Origin: Geodermatophilus obscurus DSM 43160 | Lineage (GTDB): Bacteria > Actinomycetota > Actinomycetes > Mycobacteriales > Geodermatophilaceae | Reading direction: 5' to 3' | Assembly (NCBI RefSeq): GCF_000025345.1 | Contig: NC_013757.1 | Location: forward strand, 2,232,001-2,296,000 | DNA: 64,000 bases | Shown: in pieces, positions 15,876-24,237 of the stretch | Layout: each line of letters opens with the position of its first letter | Position numbering within the stretch: position 1 is the stretch's first letter | The notes under the pieces: model-generated | What the model was told of the DNA's origin: nothing | What the model saw: the letters and a program-made list of their open reading frames with translations, nothing else | The model's database searches: none | Program-made: the position numbers and the translations under genes

Positions 15876-16247
15876 TCAGGCGAGACCGAGCTGGCGGAGG
15901 CGCTCGGCGGTGTCCTCGAGACCCCACATCTCCACGATCCGGCCGCCGTCGACGCGGAAGAAGTAGACCTCGTCGACGTCGAAGCGGCGGCCGGTCGGCG
16001 GGTGGTCGAGCCACGTGCCGGTGTGCGTGCCCGAGCAGCGGAACCGCCCGGCGACCTGGTCGCCCTCCGCCACGAGGGCGACGACCTGCATGCGCACGTC
16101 GGAGAACGAGGCGCGGAACGGTGCGACCCACTGCCGGGCGGACGCCGCCAGGTCGGGGGGGAAGAGCTCGTCGGCCACGTCGAGGTCGCCCTCGCCGACC
16201 ATCTCGGCCACCCAGCGACGGACGGCGTCCTTGCCGGCTCGGGACAC
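15876..16247 (-). CDS. SnoaL-like / ester cyclase family protein
   Basis: A 123-residue alpha+beta barrel protein of the SnoaL/NTF2 superfamily. Typical phrases are VGEGDLDVADELFPPDL, GTHTGTWLDHPPTGRRFDVDEV and FFRVDGGRIVEMWGLEDT. Members include polyketide cyclases and many proteins of unknown role, so a specific function is not assigned. GTG 16247 follows CGGAG. It lies 12 bp after the YnfA-like gene and is probably co-transcribed with it, ending at a strong hairpin. Confidence 0.7.
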   Translation of the reverse strand: MSRAGKDAVRRWVAEMVGEGDLDVADELFPPDLAASARQWVAPFRASFSDVRMQVVALVAEGDQVAGRFRCSGTHTGTWLDHPPTGRRFDVDEVYFFRVDGGRIVEMWGLEDTAERLRQLGLA

Positions 16248-16259
16248 GGTGCGCTCCGA

Positions 16260-16601
16260 TCAGGTGCAGGGGGTCCGTGGGGCGTACATGATCACGGCGA
16301 CGCCGAGCAGGCAGATCAGCGCCCCGAGGACGTCGAAGCGGTCCGGCCGGTAGCCGTCCAGCGCCATCCCCCAGGCCAGGCTCCCGGCGACGAAGACCCC
16401 GCCGTAGGCGGCCAGGATCCGGCCGAAGGCGGCGTCCGGCTGCAGGGTGGCGACGAAGCCGTAGGCGCCGAGGGCCGCCACCCCCAGGCCGATCCACAGC
16501 CAGCCGCGGTGCTCCCGCACGCCCTGCCACACGAACCAGGCGCCGCCGATCTCGAGCACGGCGGCGGCGAGGAACAGGGCGATCGAGCGGGCGACGAGCA
16601 C
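16260..16601 (-). CDS. YnfA family small membrane protein
   Basis: A 113-residue four-helix membrane protein. [20 protein letters not shown] and [21 protein letters not shown] match the UPF0060/YnfA family, followed by [20 protein letters not shown]. YnfA proteins resemble small multidrug resistance transporters and may export toxic cations, but this is not settled. The start is GTG 16601, after GGGAG. It is divergent from the methyltransferase gene, with 60 bp between starts. Confidence 0.8.
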   Translation of the reverse strand: MLVARSIALFLAAAVLEIGGAWFVWQGVREHRGWLWIGLGVAALGAYGFVATLQPDAAFGRILAAYGGVFVAGSLAWGMALDGYRPDRFDVLGALICLLGVAVIMYAPRTPCT

Positions 16602-16661
16602 GGGTGGATGCTCCCAGCCGGAGCGGTGCCGGGTGCGGGCGCGCGTGGTGGACTCGGGGGC

Positions 16662-17306
16662 GTGACCGTCCGCGCCGTCCCGTCCGCCTTCGTCCGCGCG
16701 CACACCCAGGTCCGGCGGCCCTCCTCGGTGCCGGAGGTCCGGCTGCACGTGGCCGACGACGTCGTCGCGCTGTGGGAGGCGATGGAGGCCGCGGAGGGCG
16801 GTGCGGGGGAGGCCCCGCCGTTCTGGGCCGCGGCCTGGCCCGGCGGGCAGGCGCTGGCGCGGTACGTGCTCGACACCCCGGAGGCGGTGGCCGGGCGGGC
16901 CGTCCTCGACCTGGGGTCCGGCAGCGGGCTGGTCGCGCTGGCCGCCCGCCTCGCCGGCGCCCGCTCGGTGCTGGCCAGCGACGTCGACCCGTTCAGCCGG
17001 ACGGCGGTCGGCGTCAACGCCGGCCTCAACGGCGTCGGCGGGATCAGCGTCACCGGCGACGTCCTCGGCCGGGACCCGGCCGGCACCGACGTCGTCCTGG
17101 CCGGGGACGTCTGCTACGACCGGGAGATGACCGAGCGGGTGCTGCCCTTCCTCGACCGGGCCCGCGCACGCGGCTGCCAGGTCTACGTCGGCGACCCCGG
17201 CCGGCCGTACCTGCCGCACGACCGGCTCGAGCCGGTGGCCGCCTACGACATCCCGGAGACCGAGGGCCCGGGGCTGCGGCGGACGACGGTCTGGCGGCTG
17301 CCCTGA
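16662..17306 (+). CDS. Class I SAM-dependent methyltransferase
   Basis: A 214-residue Rossmann methyltransferase. Motif I reads [20 protein letters not shown] and the acidic end of strand 2 is ASDVDPFS. The post-I segment NAGLNGVGG and motif [14 protein letters not shown] resemble METTL20/ETFB-lysine and nicotinamide N-methyltransferase-like proteins. An ETFB lysine methyltransferase-type role is plausible but unproven. GTG 16662 starts the protein. The stop codon is followed after two bases by the start of the DUF72 gene, so both belong to one operon. Confidence 0.75.
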   Translation: MTVRAVPSAFVRAHTQVRRPSSVPEVRLHVADDVVALWEAMEAAEGGAGEAPPFWAAAWPGGQALARYVLDTPEAVAGRAVLDLGSGSGLVALAARLAGARSVLASDVDPFSRTAVGVNAGLNGVGGISVTGDVLGRDPAGTDVVLAGDVCYDREMTERVLPFLDRARARGCQVYVGDPGRPYLPHDRLEPVAAYDIPETEGPGLRRTTVWRLP

Positions 17307-17308
17307 GC

Positions 17309-18031
17309 GTGCACGTCGGGACCTCGGGCTGGAGCTACGACCACTGGGACGGCGTCCTCTACCCGCCGGGCACGCCGCCGCGGGACCGGCTGGCGCACTA
17401 CGTGCGGCGCTTCGGCACCGTCGAGCTCAACGCGAGCTTCTACCGCTGGCCGCGGACGGCGACCTTCGCCTCGTGGCGCCGGCGGCTGCCGCCGGGCTTC
17501 CAGCTCTCGGTCAAGGCCCCCCGCGGACTGACGCACGCCAAGCGGCTGTATGCGCCGGAGACGTGGGTCGGCCGGATCACCGAGTGCTGGCACGAGCTCG
17601 GTGACCGGCGCGCCGTCCTGCTGGTGCAGCTGCCGCCCACCCAGGCCCGGGACGACGCCCGCCTCGACTTCTTCCTCGGCCAGCTGCCCGACTGGATCCG
17701 GGTCGCGGTCGAGTTCCGCCACCCCAGCTGGCACGACGAGGCGGTGTACGCCCTGCTCGAGCGGCACCGCGCGGCGTACTGCGTGATGAGCGGCGCCGGG
17801 CTGCCGTGCGTGCTGCGGGCGACCGCGCCCTTCGTCTACGTGCGCCTGCACGGCCCGGACGACGCCCATCTCTACGCCGGCTCCTACCCCGACGCCGACC
17901 TGCGCTGGTGGGCCGACCGGATCGGCGAGTGGGCGCGCGACGGCCGCGACGTCTACGTCTACTTCAACAACGACGGGCACGGGCACGCCGTGCGGAACGC
18001 CGAGACGCTGCGGGGGCTCGTCCCGTGTTGA
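17309..18031 (+). CDS. DUF72 domain protein
   Basis: A 240-residue TIM-barrel protein of the DUF72 family: [18 protein letters not shown] at the N terminus, [28 protein letters not shown], and the C-terminal [20 protein letters not shown]. No activity has been firmly shown for the family. It is translationally coupled to the methyltransferase. Its stop codon lies one base from that of the convergent EamA gene, leaving no room for a terminator between them. Confidence 0.85.
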   Translation: MHVGTSGWSYDHWDGVLYPPGTPPRDRLAHYVRRFGTVELNASFYRWPRTATFASWRRRLPPGFQLSVKAPRGLTHAKRLYAPETWVGRITECWHELGDRRAVLLVQLPPTQARDDARLDFFLGQLPDWIRVAVEFRHPSWHDEAVYALLERHRAAYCVMSGAGLPCVLRATAPFVYVRLHGPDDAHLYAGSYPDADLRWWADRIGEWARDGRDVYVYFNNDGHGHAVRNAETLRGLVPC

Positions 18032-18032
18032 G

Positions 18033-18932
18033 TCACCGCTTCCGCGGCGGCGCCACCACCAGCGCGACACCGAGTGCGGTGACCCCGATCCCCACGAGCG
18101 ACAGCCCGCCGACCCGCTCGCCGAAGAGCAGGTACGCCTCGACGGCGGTGGCCACCGGCACGAGGTAGTAGAGGCTGGAGACGCCCGCGGCCGTGCCCCG
18201 GCGCAGGAGCAGGAGCAGCAGCAGGACGGCGCCGATCGACAGGAACAGCACCAGCCAGACGAACGCGGCGACGAACTCACCGGTCCACCGGATCGACGTG
18301 TCCTCGGTCGCTCCCGCGATTCCCAGCAGCACGGCCGCGGCCGCCGCGTACTGCACCGCCGTCCCCCAGACCAGCGGGATGGAGTCGCCGTGCCGCTTCT
18401 GGTAGACGGTGCCCAGCGTCCCCGAGGCGAGCGCCACGACACACGCGACGAGTCCGGCCACCGGGAGCGGCTCGGCCGGGCCGGCGTCGGTGATGCCGGG
18501 GCCGACGACCATCGCGACGCCCCCGACGCCGAGCGCCAGCCCGAGCCACTGGCGCGCCGCGGGCCGCTCGCCGAGCACCCCCGCGGCGAGGACGGCGGTG
18601 AGCACCGGTTGCAGGCTGACGACCACCGCCGCCACTCCCGCGGGCACGCCCAGCGAGATGCCGTAGAAGACGCCGCCCAGGTATCCGCCGTGCAGCAGCA
18701 GCCCGGCGACCGCGGCGCGGCCGTACTGCGGGCGGGAGGGCATGCCGGCCGAGCGCAGCGCGACGGCGAGGACGCCGAGCAGGGCCGCGGCGACGCCCAG
18801 GCGCAGGCTGAGGAAGGTGAACGGCTCGGCGTAGGGCAGCCCGTACTTGGCGCCGACGAAACCGGTGCTCCACAGCAGGACGAACAGCGTCGGCCCACCC
18901 AGCGTCTGGACCCGCGAGATCGTCCCCGTCAT
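18033..18932 (-). CDS. EamA (DMT) family transporter
   Basis: A 299-residue ten-helix permease made of two EamA repeats. Markers are FVLLWSTGFVGAKYGLPYAE in the first helix, LHGGYLGGVFYGISLGVPAG, and VATAVEAYLLFGERVGG in the ninth-helix region. The family exports small metabolites or amino acids; the substrate is unknown. It lies 4 bp downstream of the DUF2784 gene on the same strand. Confidence 0.8.
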   Translation of the reverse strand: MTGTISRVQTLGGPTLFVLLWSTGFVGAKYGLPYAEPFTFLSLRLGVAAALLGVLAVALRSAGMPSRPQYGRAAVAGLLLHGGYLGGVFYGISLGVPAGVAAVVVSLQPVLTAVLAAGVLGERPAARQWLGLALGVGGVAMVVGPGITDAGPAEPLPVAGLVACVVALASGTLGTVYQKRHGDSIPLVWGTAVQYAAAAAVLLGIAGATEDTSIRWTGEFVAAFVWLVLFLSIGAVLLLLLLLRRGTAAGVSSLYYLVPVATAVEAYLLFGERVGGLSLVGIGVTALGVALVVAPPRKR

Positions 18933-18936
18933 CGGC

Positions 18937-19335
18937 TCAGTCTGACGATGCCGGGTGGATCACCGCCTCCGTCCTCACCCGGCCCCGGCCGGCCCGCACC
19001 GTCAGCAGCCCGTAGCCGACCACGTTGGGCACCAGCGCGACGGTGTAGATGCCGGCCTGGACGGCGGGACTGCCGACGTCCAGACCGAGCGGTGCGAACA
19101 CGTGGTGACCGAGGAAGCCCCCGGTGTACGCCGCACCGCCGGCGCGCTCGCGCAGCGCCAGCTCCAGCTCGGTCAGCGGGCAGGGCGCCCCGGCCAGGTG
19201 CACCGCGAGGATCGCCGCGGCCACCGGCGCGTGCACCAGCAGGAACCGCGGCCGGCGCAGCGCGACCAGCGCGCCGGTCACCATGAGGACGACGGCGAGC
19301 GCGTGCACGACCGCGACGAGGTGTGCGACCACCAC
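18937..19335 (-). CDS. DUF2784 domain membrane protein
   Basis: A 132-residue protein with about four hydrophobic segments. LTELELALRERAGGAAYTGG and FLGHHVFAP are typical of DUF2784, a family without known function. GTG 19335 is the start. It overlaps nothing and precedes the EamA gene by 4 bp; the two are likely co-transcribed. Confidence 0.75.
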   Translation of the reverse strand: MVVAHLVAVVHALAVVLMVTGALVALRRPRFLLVHAPVAAAILAVHLAGAPCPLTELELALRERAGGAAYTGGFLGHHVFAPLGLDVGSPAVQAGIYTVALVPNVVGYGLLTVRAGRGRVRTEAVIHPASSD

Positions 19336-19394
19336 GTTCCCAGCCTGGCACGCCCGGGAGCGCGCCGGCCGCCCGCGGGCGCGAGGATGGGGGC

Positions 19395-19790
19395 ATGAGC
19401 GAGCACGACGCCGGCGGGCGTGAGACCGGGTCCGGGAACCGGGTGAGCCGGTCGGTCGAGGAGTTCGTCGGCCAGCTGCGCGCCTTCACCGACCGCGCGC
19501 GCGGCGCGGTGCCCTTCTCGCTGCCGCGGCTGCCCTCACCGCCCGGCGCGCTGTCGGCGGCACAGCTGCGCGCCATCGACCGGGCGGTGCGCAGCCAGCG
19601 GCAGCAGATCGCGGCGATGACCGCCCAGCTGCAGGCCTTCGACGAGCAGCTGGCCGTCTTCGAGCGGATCCTCGACCCGCTGGTGGAGTGGAGCACGACC
19701 TGGGCGCGGCTGGAGGAGTCGGTCGCCGACCTGGTCCGCCGGCCCGGCGACCCCGACGACGGCACGGCGGGGACGACGCCGCGCCCCTGA
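19395..19790 (+). CDS. Conserved small coiled-coil protein of unknown function
   Basis: A 131-residue soluble protein with a central helical stretch around RSVEEFVGQLRAFTDRARG and a second one from RAIDRAVRSQRQQIAAM to about residue 115. This suggests a helical bundle or coiled coil. I do not recognise the family; the layout is reminiscent of small actinobacterial helper proteins of granule or membrane type, but this is a guess. ATG 19395 follows GAGGATGGGGGC. It is convergent with the VOC gene, with one base between stop codons. Confidence 0.5.
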   Translation: MSEHDAGGRETGSGNRVSRSVEEFVGQLRAFTDRARGAVPFSLPRLPSPPGALSAAQLRAIDRAVRSQRQQIAAMTAQLQAFDEQLAVFERILDPLVEWSTTWARLEESVADLVRRPGDPDDGTAGTTPRP

Positions 19791-19791
19791 G

Positions 19792-20175
19792 TTACCGCTG
19801 GTCGCGCCGCAGCGGGTGGTCGGTCGGCACCTCCACCAGCACGATGCGCACGCCCTCGGGGTCGGCGACCCACGCCTCGACCAGGCCCCACGGCTCGGTC
19901 CGCGGGTCGCGCAGCACCGTCGTCCCGGCGGCGCGCAGCCGCGCGACCTCGGCGGCGACGTCGCGCACCTGTACCCACAGCGCCAGGCCGCGCGCCGGCT
20001 CGTCGCCGGGCCCGGAGACCTCGAGCAGGCCGTTGCCGAGGAAGAACACCACCCCGGGGTGCTCGGGCGGCCCGAACTCGCGGTACACCGCGAGCCCCAG
20101 CACGTCGCGGTAGAAGGCCTGCGACCGCGCGGGGTCGACCGGCCGGAGGAGGACCCGGCTGCTCAGCACGTCCAC
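19792..20175 (-). CDS. VOC (glyoxalase/dioxygenase) superfamily protein
   Basis: A 127-residue single-unit vicinal-oxygen-chelate fold: RVLLRPVDPARSQAFYRDVL at the N terminus, then GVVFFLGNGLLEVSG, ending with AWVADPEGVRIVLVEVP, where the final Glu is a usual metal ligand. The reaction is unknown. I use GTG 20175, where the fold begins; GTG 20202 is an in-frame alternative. It is divergent from the DUF4177 gene. Confidence 0.75.
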   Translation of the reverse strand: MDVLSSRVLLRPVDPARSQAFYRDVLGLAVYREFGPPEHPGVVFFLGNGLLEVSGPGDEPARGLALWVQVRDVAAEVARLRAAGTTVLRDPRTEPWGLVEAWVADPEGVRIVLVEVPTDHPLRRDQR

Positions 20176-20222
20176 GAGGGCATCATCGCGGCAGGACCGC
20201 ACACCGACGCGAGGAGGACGCC

Positions 20223-20432
20223 GTGGCGCAGCGCTACGAGTACCGGGTGGTCGAGCTCCGCGAGGGCCTGATCGGCGGGAAGATGTCGGGTGACAAGCTG
20301 GAGAAGGTGCTCAACCAGCACGCCCGCGAGGGGTGGCAGCTCAAGGCGATCACCTCGGTCGAGGTGAAGGGCCGGATCGGCCCGGGCGGTGTCGAGGGCG
20401 TGCTGGTGACGCTGGAGCGCCCGACCGCCTGA
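20223..20432 (+). CDS. DUF4177 domain protein
   Basis: A 69-residue protein with the DUF4177 layout: [12 protein letters not shown], then [19 protein letters not shown] and a final beta strand VLVTLERP. Its function is unknown. GTG 20223 follows GAGGAGGACGCC. It lies 22 bp ahead of the pentapeptide-repeat gene on the same strand. Confidence 0.8.
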   Translation: MAQRYEYRVVELREGLIGGKMSGDKLEKVLNQHAREGWQLKAITSVEVKGRIGPGGVEGVLVTLERPTA

Positions 20433-20454
20433 CCGATCCTGCGAGGGAGGGCCC

Positions 20455-21345
20455 GTGCCCGACGCCGCCGAGGCCCGCACCCGGCTGCGCGCGGACTGCA
20501 CCCGCTGCGCCGGGCTGTGCTGCGTGGCTCCCGCGTTCGTCGCCTCGGCCGACTTCGCGATCGACAAGCCGGCCGGGCACGCCTGCCCGAACCTGCGGGA
20601 CGACGACCGCTGCGGCATCCACGCCGAACTGCGCGAGCGCGGCTTCCCCGGCTGCACGGTCTTCGACTGCTTCGGCGCCGGGCAGCAGACCGTGCAGGTG
20701 ACCTTCGCCGGCGCCTTGCCCTGGCGGGACTCCCCGGAGCAGGCGGCGGCGGTGTTCGCGGCCTTCGGCGTCCAGCGGCTGCTGCACGAGCTGCTGTGGT
20801 ACCTGGCCGAGGCGCTGGCTCTCCCGGCGGCGGCGCCGCTGCACCGGGAGCTGGCCGCCATGCGCGGGCGCGTCGAGCGGCTCACCGCCGCGGACGCCGG
20901 GGAGCTCGCGGCCGCGGACGCCGGGGTCCTGCAGGCGGAGGCCGGCGCGCTGCTGCTGTCGGTCAGCGAGCTGGCGCGGGCCGGCGTCCGCAGGCGACCC
21001 CCCGCGGGAGCCCGCCGCGAGCCTGCGAGCGGGGGAGGGCGGGGGGTCCTCCAACGGCGCCGGGCCGACCAGCGCAATGCCGACCTCGCCGGCGCCGACC
21101 TGCGGCGCGTGGACCTCCGCGGGGCGAGCCTGCGCGGAGCGCTGCTGATCGGCGCGGACCTGCGCGGTGCCGACCTGCAGCTGACCGACCTGCTCGGCGC
21201 CGACCTGCGGGGCGCGGACGTGCGCGGCGCCGACCTCTCCGGCGCGCTGTTCCTCACCCGGCGCCAGGTGGCCGGCGCCCGCGGGGACGCCGCGACCTCG
21301 CTGCCCGCCGGGCTCGAGCACCCGCCGCACTGGGGCGCAGCGTGA
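20455..21345 (+). CDS. Cysteine-cluster and pentapeptide-repeat protein
   Basis: A 296-residue protein in three parts. The head (about 1-80) holds eight or so cysteines in the order [37 protein letters not shown], resembling Fe-S or zinc-cluster (YkgJ-like) proteins. A helical middle follows. The tail (about 205-265) has about a dozen pentapeptide repeats (A-D/N-L-x-x type), forming a right-handed beta-helix. Between the last two parts, residues 181-198 are encoded by a GC-rich hairpin repeat that looks inserted (see 20996-21048). GTG 20455 follows GAGGGAGG. The stop codon is supplied by the 77-bp repeat that follows. Function unknown. Confidence 0.75.
   Translation: MPDAAEARTRLRADCTRCAGLCCVAPAFVASADFAIDKPAGHACPNLRDDDRCGIHAELRERGFPGCTVFDCFGAGQQTVQVTFAGALPWRDSPEQAAAVFAAFGVQRLLHELLWYLAEALALPAAAPLHRELAAMRGRVERLTAADAGELAAADAGVLQAEAGALLLSVSELARAGVRRRPPAGARREPASGGGRGVLQRRRADQRNADLAGADLRRVDLRGASLRGALLIGADLRGADLQLTDLLGADLRGADVRGADLSGALFLTRRQVAGARGDAATSLPAGLEHPPHWGAA
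20996..21048. repeat. Hairpin repeat inside the coding sequence
   Basis: GACCCCCCGC and GCGGGGGGTC form a perfect 10-bp stem around a CCGCCGCGAGCCTGCGAGCG core. Nearly the same core stands inside the terminator-like repeats at 30403 (CCGCCGCGAGCTCGCGAGCG) and 53215 (CCGCCCGCGAGCCTGCGAG). Here it is read through in frame between the helical middle and the pentapeptide tail. Confidence 0.65.
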
Positions 21346-21418
21346 GCGAGCTCGCGAGCGAACACATGGGCACAGCAGCGCCGCGAACGCGGCCGACGAG
21401 CGCCAGCGAGGAGGACCC
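21342..21418. repeat. 77-bp inter-gene repeat, copy 1
   Basis: It runs from GTGAGCGAGCTCGCGAGCGA to GACGAGCGCCAGCGAGGAGG and is 77 bp long, as is the copy at 40844. Its first four bases, GTGA, provide the stop codon of the pentapeptide gene, and another GTGA follows directly after the repeat as the start of the next gene. The GAGGAGG at its end is that gene's ribosome binding site. Confidence 0.8.
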
Positions 21419-21970
21419 GTGAGCGCCGAGGACGCCGTCTGCTGGGTCGAGCGGCACCGCGGCGGCGCCGCACCGGCCGACGTCCTCGCCTTCGCCGACC
21501 GGCTGCCCGGTGTGGCGGTCGAGGAGATGACCGGCCGCTGGCGGGGCGCCGAGCTGCCCACCGGCTCGCGGCTGGACGGGCTGCTGACCGCGCACCGCTG
21601 GTGGGGCAAGGAGGTCGTCGACCCCGACACCGTGCACCCGCTGCTCTTCCCGGACCGGGCGGGCCGGCCGCGGCCGATCGATCCGGCGCCGGCGCCGCTG
21701 GCCCTGCTGCGCCGCGCACCCGGCCTGGCCCGCAGCGCCCCGGCGCGGCTGGCGTTCCGCGCCGCCCGGCCGCTGCTGACCACCCGCCGTCCCACCGCCC
21801 GGCTGCGCCCGGTCGTGCACCGCGGCGTGCCCACCGCGGCGCTGGTCTACGACCGGCTGCCGGTGGTCGACGTCTTCCGTCGGGTCGGCCCGGACCTGCT
21901 GCTCGGGCTGATGGACATGCGCGGCCTGCCCGACCCGTTCGCCTTCCTGCTCCAGCGCGCTCGCGGCTGA
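21419..21970 (+). CDS. GXWXG / DUF4334 domain protein
   Basis: A 183-residue protein. The first part contains VEEMTGRWRGAELPTGSRLD, matching the GXWXG domain, and the last part (HRGVPTAALVYDRLPVVDVF and LLGLMDMRG) matches DUF4334. Fused proteins of this kind are common in actinobacteria and have no known role. The GTG start directly abuts the 77-bp repeat, which carries its GAGGAGG site. The gene ends before a very long bidirectional hairpin. Confidence 0.8.
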   Translation: MSAEDAVCWVERHRGGAAPADVLAFADRLPGVAVEEMTGRWRGAELPTGSRLDGLLTAHRWWGKEVVDPDTVHPLLFPDRAGRPRPIDPAPAPLALLRRAPGLARSAPARLAFRAARPLLTTRRPTARLRPVVHRGVPTAALVYDRLPVVDVFRRVGPDLLLGLMDMRGLPDPFAFLLQRARG

Positions 21971-22010
21971 CGACCCCCTCCGGGCCCAGGGCCCGGACGC
22001 AGCGGTGTCC

Positions 22011-22060
22011 CGGGGCAGTACGTCGGTGAGTGCCGCGGCACCCACCGACGTACCGCTCCG
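22011..22060. terminator. Long bidirectional hairpin
   Basis: TACGTCGGTG pairs with CACCGACGTA. The stem continues inward with GTGCC/GGCAC and outward with CGGGGC against GCTCCG, giving more than 20 pairs with two mismatches. It lies between the convergent DUF4334 gene and the coiled-coil gene. Confidence 0.85.
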
Positions 22061-22145
22061 AGGCCACGTGGTCCCGCGAGCAGCCCGCCGCCACCCACGC
22101 CGTCCTGCTGCGCGTCGTCGGCCCGGGAGGACCAGCTACGGACGG

Positions 22146-22598
22146 TCAGGCCAGGGGCGCGTCGTCCTCCGGGCGGCCCCTGGTCCCGGGCGCACGGCGG
22201 CGCAGGAGGCCGGCGACCGTGCCGACGCGGTCGGTGGCCTGGCGCAGCCCGTGCACCAGCGGGAGGAGGTCGTCGGCGACGGTGCGCAGCGTGTCGGGCA
22301 GGGTGTCGACGGCCGGGTCGTCGAGCACCCGGCCGACGCGCTCGAGCCCGGGCCGCAGCGCCCGCACCGGTTCCTCCAGCTCGTCGACCAGGCCCTCGAG
22401 CCGCTCGGCGGTCCGCTGCGCCGACGTGATGGTCTCGGTGGCCACCCGCGTGGCCGTGATCAGCTCCCGGACGGCGCTGTTGAGGTCGGCCAGCGTCCGC
22501 GGCAGCTGGGCCATCGCCTCGGTCTGCTTCTGCAGGACGTCGACCAGCTCGGACAGGCCGGGGATGCGGGGGAGGCCCAGGCCACGGAGGGGGTCCAC
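22146..22598 (-). CDS. Coiled-coil protein of unknown function
   Basis: A 150-residue protein with a short head (DPLRGLGLPRIPGLSELVDV) and then almost continuous helix with heptad spacing. It contains QTEAMAQLPRTLADLNSAVR and repeated E-L-x-x-P spacing, and ends in an Arg-rich tail. Proteins of this look occur in many actinobacteria, often without a name. GTG 22598 is chosen because upstream residues are low-complexity; no clear ribosome binding site is present. It lies downstream of pntB on the same strand, 231 bp apart. Confidence 0.5.
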   Translation of the reverse strand: MDPLRGLGLPRIPGLSELVDVLQKQTEAMAQLPRTLADLNSAVRELITATRVATETITSAQRTAERLEGLVDELEEPVRALRPGLERVGRVLDDPAVDTLPDTLRTVADDLLPLVHGLRQATDRVGTVAGLLRRRAPGTRGRPEDDAPLA

Positions 22599-22829
22599 GG
22601 CACAACCGTCCGCGAGCGGGGCCGTCGCCGCAACCCGCAGCCACTCGGCCGGGGCGGCCCCCGCGTCCTCCCCGGGGCGTCGGCGCCCCGCGGCGACGCC
22701 TCGCTGCGCTGCTCGGGGTGCAGGCCCTGGTGGGCGGGACCTGCTCCTGTCGTCGGGTTCGTCCGCGGGTTCGCCGCTGCTGCACTGACGGGTCACCGGG
22801 GCGGCGGCCCGCGGTCGCCGACCGTCCCG

Positions 22830-24236
22830 CTACAGCGACTTGAGGATGTCCTCGACCCGCTCGCGGGCGTCACCGAAGAGCATCCGGGTGTTCTCCCGGA
22901 AGAACAGCGGGTTCTGGACGCCGGCGTACCCGGTGCTCATCGACCGCTTGAAGACGACGACGTGCTCGGCCTCCCAGACCTGCAGCACCGGCATGCCGGC
23001 GATCGGGCTGCCCGGGTCCTCCAGGGCGGCCGGGTTGACCGTGTCGTTGGCGCCGATGACCAGCACCACGTCGGTCTTGGCGAGGTCGTCGTTGATCTCG
23101 TCCATCTCCAGGACGATGTCGTAGGGCACCTTGGCCTCGGCCAGCAGCACGTTCATGTGCCCGGGCAGCCGGCCGGCGACCGGGTGGATGCCGAAGCGGA
23201 CGTCGACCCCGCGCTCGGTCAGCTGGCGGGTCAGCTCGGCGACCGGGTACTGGGCGTGTGCCACCGCCATCCCGTAGCCCGGCGTGATGACCACCGACTG
23301 GGCATCGCGCAGCAGTTCGGCGACCTCCTCGGCGGTGACCTCGGTGTGCTCGCCGTCCGCGGTGCCGGAGGCCGTGCTGCCCTCGTTGCCGAAGCCGCCG
23401 GCGATGACCGAGAGGAACGACCGGTTCATCGCCCGGCACATGATGTAGCTGAGGTAGGCACCCGAGGAGCCGACCAGCGCGCCGGTGATGATCAACAGGT
23501 CGTTGTCGAGCAGGAAGCCCGACGCCGCGGCCGCCCACCCCGAGTAGCTGTTGAGCATCGAGACGACGACCGGCATGTCACCGCCGCCGATCGAGGCGAC
23601 CAGGTGCCAGCCCAGGGCGAGCGCCAGCACCGTGACGGCGGTCAGCAGGCCCAGGCCGGGGGAGACGACGAAGGCGACGGTCAGCGCGGCGAAGGCGACC
23701 AGCGCGCCCAGGTTGAGCCAGTTGCGCCCGGGCAGCATCAGCGGGTTGCTCCTGATCCGCGCCGAGAGCTTGAGGAACGCGACGATCGAGCCGGTGAGGG
23801 TGACCGCGCCGATGAACACGCCGATCACCACCTCGGCGGAGTGGATGCCCAGGAGGTCGGCCGGCACCTCGGTCTGCTCCCCGGCGTTCGCCTCGACCGA
23901 CAGGTAGCCGTTCCACCCGACCAGGACGGCGGCCAGGCCGACGAAGCTGTGCAGCAGCGCGATCAGCTCGGGCATGCCGGTCATCTGCACCCGGCGGGCC
24001 CGCCACAGCCCGATGGCGGCACCGCCGGCCATGGCGACGACGATGAGCCCGACGGCGGCGGCCTCGATGCTGCGGGCCGCGAGCCCGACGGTGGCGGCCA
24101 GCGCGACCGCCATGCCGGCGATGCCGTACCCGTTACCGGCCCGCGCCGTCTCGTGCCGGGACAGGCCGGCCAGGCTGAGGACGAAGAGCAGGGCGGCGAC
24201 GATGTAGGCCGCGGCGGCGGCGGAGACGGCGGTCAT
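22830..24236 (-). CDS. pntB: NAD(P) transhydrogenase subunit beta
   Basis: The 468-residue membrane subunit of proton-translocating transhydrogenase, which uses the proton gradient to reduce NADP with NADH. Nine or so hydrophobic helices fill residues 1-275, with the conserved proton-channel stretch [15 protein letters not shown]. The C-terminal NADP-binding domain III has [32 protein letters not shown] and [19 protein letters not shown]. The length fits the E. coli protein (462). It starts one base after the stop of pntA, so the two are coupled. Confidence 0.95.
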   Translation of the reverse strand: MTAVSAAAAAYIVAALLFVLSLAGLSRHETARAGNGYGIAGMAVALAATVGLAARSIEAAAVGLIVVAMAGGAAIGLWRARRVQMTGMPELIALLHSFVGLAAVLVGWNGYLSVEANAGEQTEVPADLLGIHSAEVVIGVFIGAVTLTGSIVAFLKLSARIRSNPLMLPGRNWLNLGALVAFAALTVAFVVSPGLGLLTAVTVLALALGWHLVASIGGGDMPVVVSMLNSYSGWAAAASGFLLDNDLLIITGALVGSSGAYLSYIMCRAMNRSFLSVIAGGFGNEGSTASGTADGEHTEVTAEEVAELLRDAQSVVITPGYGMAVAHAQYPVAELTRQLTERGVDVRFGIHPVAGRLPGHMNVLLAEAKVPYDIVLEMDEINDDLAKTDVVLVIGANDTVNPAALEDPGSPIAGMPVLQVWEAEHVVVFKRSMSTGYAGVQNPLFFRENTRMLFGDARERVEDILKSL

Positions 24237-24237
24237 G

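Noticed and set aside
22599..22829. Possible small gene or tRNA between the coiled-coil gene and pntB
   Set aside because: No cloverleaf, ribosome binding site or recognisable peptide was found; it appears to be plain intergenic sequence.
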